Source: Desulfobacteraceae bacterium (GTDB lineage: Bacteria; Desulfobacterota; Desulfobacteria; Desulfobacterales; Desulfobacteraceae). From it: 6,838 nucleotides of DNA. The stretch spans positions 1 through 6,838 of the forward strand of contig JAFLJU010000068.1 in assembly GCA_022712835.1 (NCBI GenBank), given 5' to 3'. A program made the translations under genes and the position numbers. The notes beneath the pieces were generated by a model. The model was not told the origin of the DNA. It did no database searches and saw nothing but the letters and a program-made list of their open reading frames with translations. This document shows positions 5,439-6,838 of this stretch, piece by piece. Each line of letters opens with the position of its first letter. Position 1 is the stretch's first letter.

Positions 5439-6461
5439 AAAACTCATAAAATCGATCAAAACAACTATGTCAAACCAGTTAACAGATCAATTAACAAGGA
5501 TTCATGGGATCAATTTTTTTATCTGAACCTTGAAGAAGAGGTGCATCCATTTAAGGATATCCATCGGTTTCGCCCTTTGGATAAAGCCTATAACGGTAAT
5601 AATACATTCTGGTCTACTCCCTCTCCTGAGCCTGATTTAAGCGATGCTTTCTGGCAGAATGTGAATTTATCGCTCAGGGATGATAACACCGTAAAAGAGG
5701 CAGCCCAACACCTGGCAGCCTCAATTTTACTGGAATATCCCAATCCTGAAAAAATTGTGTTTGTCTCAATTTTACGGGCCGGAGTACCTGTAACAGACTG
5801 GTTGTGCCGATTACTACCCGGTTCTGTGGGAACTGCTATCTCATTGTTTGTAGGCCTTGGTATCGACACGGTGGCATTGAAGCGGATCCGGAGTGATTTT
5901 CCTGATCGCTCCATTATTTTTGTGGACGGTTGGACAGGCCGTGGTGGTGTTGCAAGTGTTATCTCAGCCCTTGATGCAGGCCCTCTTGCGGTGTTGATAG
6001 ATCCCTGGGGATGGGCTGACTTTTCCGGTATTCAAACAGATGTTTTCTGTCCTTCTGCCTGTTTTACAGGGCTTGCCACACTTGGATTTTCCAGAACTTT
6101 TTTTATTGATAATAATAATTTTTTCTCTGCCTATCGATTTTCTGATACCTTTTTGCAGCAAAAAACAATTAAAAACTGGCAAAGCCATTGCCCAAAGTAT
6201 CCGACCTCACCCCTGGAAAGCAGAATAAACAAATTTTTTGCAGAAACATCACTTAGAATTCACAGTAATGAAGTGTGTCGGGCACTGATCAATGCAGCCC
6301 CGGGCACTCTTTTCTTTGCCGATGATAAATCCTTTGCAGAAAACAATTTTTCTCTCTTACTCAAACTTGCCGATCAAAGATCTGTCCCATCAGAATTTAA
6401 TGTAGCTCATTTGAAAGAATTGAAAACCAAGGTTGCCTGCAGTATAAAAACTATTCAATAG
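5436..6461 (+). CDS. StiP/PRTase_1-type protein with probable Pelota-like C terminus
   Basis: A 341-residue protein. Residues ~40-248 match the Ter-associated family annotated either as a phosphoribosyltransferase or as 'cysteine protease StiP': IVFVSILRAGVPVTDWL (107-123), GLGIDTVALKRI (140-151), the PRPP-loop-like FVDGWTGRGG (162-171), LAVLIDPWGWADF (184-196) and CPSACFTGLATLGFSR (205-220, with Cys205 and Cys209). The GWTGRGG loop fits phosphoribosyl binding. The conserved Cys is the only visible basis for the protease label, so the enzyme class is open. Residues ~272-341 (from SNEVCRALINAAP through the LADQRSVPSEF segment to the end) resemble the Pelota-type RNA-binding domain often fused to this family; this is a weaker match judged by pattern. 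The gene starts five bases after the PRTase stop, so the two are almost surely co-expressed and probably act in the same pathway. Soluble, cytoplasmic. Confidence 0.82.
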   Translation: MKTHKIDQNNYVKPVNRSINKDSWDQFFYLNLEEEVHPFKDIHRFRPLDKAYNGNNTFWSTPSPEPDLSDAFWQNVNLSLRDDNTVKEAAQHLAASILLEYPNPEKIVFVSILRAGVPVTDWLCRLLPGSVGTAISLFVGLGIDTVALKRIRSDFPDRSIIFVDGWTGRGGVASVISALDAGPLAVLIDPWGWADFSGIQTDVFCPSACFTGLATLGFSRTFFIDNNNFFSAYRFSDTFLQQKTIKNWQSHCPKYPTSPLESRINKFFAETSLRIHSNEVCRALINAAPGTLFFADDKSFAENNFSLLLKLADQRSVPSEFNVAHLKELKTKVACSIKTIQ

Positions 6462-6503
6462 GGATATCCAGGGAAAAGGTAATAAGGAAAAATAGTAAAA
6501 TTA

Positions 6504-6838
6504 ATGAAACAATCTCATAAATATTCACATACGAAGTGTCTTCACAATATTAAGAATAAGCCCGGGGTGAATATCAACGCAGTTGTTTGTGACCTTGATG
6601 GTACTCTGCTCCATTCTTGTGAAGGGGCGATTGGGGTCAAAGGCAGATCAGGTATTAGTTTTTTAGGAAAAGATGCTGCATTGCTTCTTGCAAAGATCAG
6701 CCGGGTATTTCCCCTTGTCATTGCAACGGGCCGTAACGCTGTAAGCACGGCTAAACTTGTTAAGCAGCTACCCGATGTGGTGTTCAGCGGTTTTGTGCTT
6801 GAAAATGGTTTTGTCGTCAAGCAGAATATCCATGATAT
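6504..6838 (+). CDS. HAD-superfamily phosphatase, 5' part only (runs off window end)
   Basis: An open frame from ATG 6504 continues to the window end without a stop (111 codons visible). It contains HAD motif I, VVCDLDGTLLHS (27-38), with the nucleophile Asp30 and acid/base Asp32, then PLVIATGRNAV (70-80), typical of the motif II strand in Cof-type and sucrose/mannosyl-phosphate-phosphatase-like HADs, and FSGFVLENGFVV (94-105), the usual ENG stretch before the cap. Motifs III and IV lie beyond the window. HAD phosphatases accompany the PRTase pair in other Ter loci, where they are proposed to dephosphorylate the nucleoside-like product. The gap from the previous gene is 42 bases. An AAGGA (6484-6488) lies 15 bases before the ATG, rather far. 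A GTG at 6567 is an alternative start that would remove a basic 21-residue lead and begin just before the first strand. Confidence 0.85.
   Translation, partial: MKQSHKYSHTKCLHNIKNKPGVNINAVVCDLDGTLLHSCEGAIGVKGRSGISFLGKDAALLLAKISRVFPLVIATGRNAVSTAKLVKQLPDVVFSGFVLENGFVVKQNIHD

Noticed and set aside
5588..5914. 108-codon open frame on the minus strand
   Set aside because: It is antisense to the conserved StiP/PRTase core, with no recognisable motif, and the + strand frame has clear family signatures.
6542..6820. 92-codon open frame on the minus strand
   Set aside because: It is antisense to the HAD gene, whose motif I and IATGR motif are unmistakable on the + strand.
1..6838. CRISPR array, tRNA/rRNA, insertion sequence or phage genes
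   Set aside because: No spaced repeats, no clover-leaf or rRNA sequence, no transposase or integrase frame and no terminal inverted repeats were seen.

Overview
This window is part of a tellurium-resistance-type (Ter) stress-response locus, with every recognisable gene on the + strand. It is AT-rich. The gene content (TerD-family proteins beside a two-phosphoribosyltransferase module and a HAD hydrolase) is a chromosomal Ter arrangement found in several bacterial phyla. The overall look (AT-rich coding sequence, GC-rich intergenic palindrome, protein style) would suit a sulfate-reducing deltaproteobacterium of the Desulfobacterales. That placement is an impression and was not tested by any search.

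Layout. (1) Positions 1-299 hold the 3' end of a TerZ/TerD-like gene cut by the window start, followed at 371-955 by a complete, canonical terD. A perfect 19-bp hairpin (970-1013) closes this first group. (2) A 344-bp non-coding gap (956-1299) separates it from a second group: a PgpA-like phosphatidylglycerophosphatase (1300-1800), a two-domain TerA (1819-3018) and a Na+/Ca2+-exchanger-type membrane protein (3083-4273). (3) After a short GC-rich palindrome (4306-4330) comes the biosynthetic arm: an orotate-PRTase-like protein with a C-terminal TRSP-type domain (4348-5430, TTG start), a StiP/PRTase-type protein with a probable Pelota-like C-terminal domain (5436-6461), and the 5' part of a HAD phosphatase (6504 to the window end).

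How they may work together. TerD-family domains are Ca2+-binding and are thought to form membrane-associated complexes. The paired PRTase, StiP and HAD genes have been proposed in comparative-genomics work on Ter systems to make a nucleoside-like metabolite. Here these two arms are bridged by two membrane proteins that are not standard Ter components: a lipid phosphatase (PgpA) and a cation/Ca2+ exchanger. The working inference is a stress-response locus in which Ca2+ flux and envelope lipid state are tied to TerD/TerA and to the nucleotide-like product. TerC, TerB, TerY, the ATP-grasp and the C-C-bond lyase often seen in such loci are not in this window and would be expected, if present, beyond its edges.
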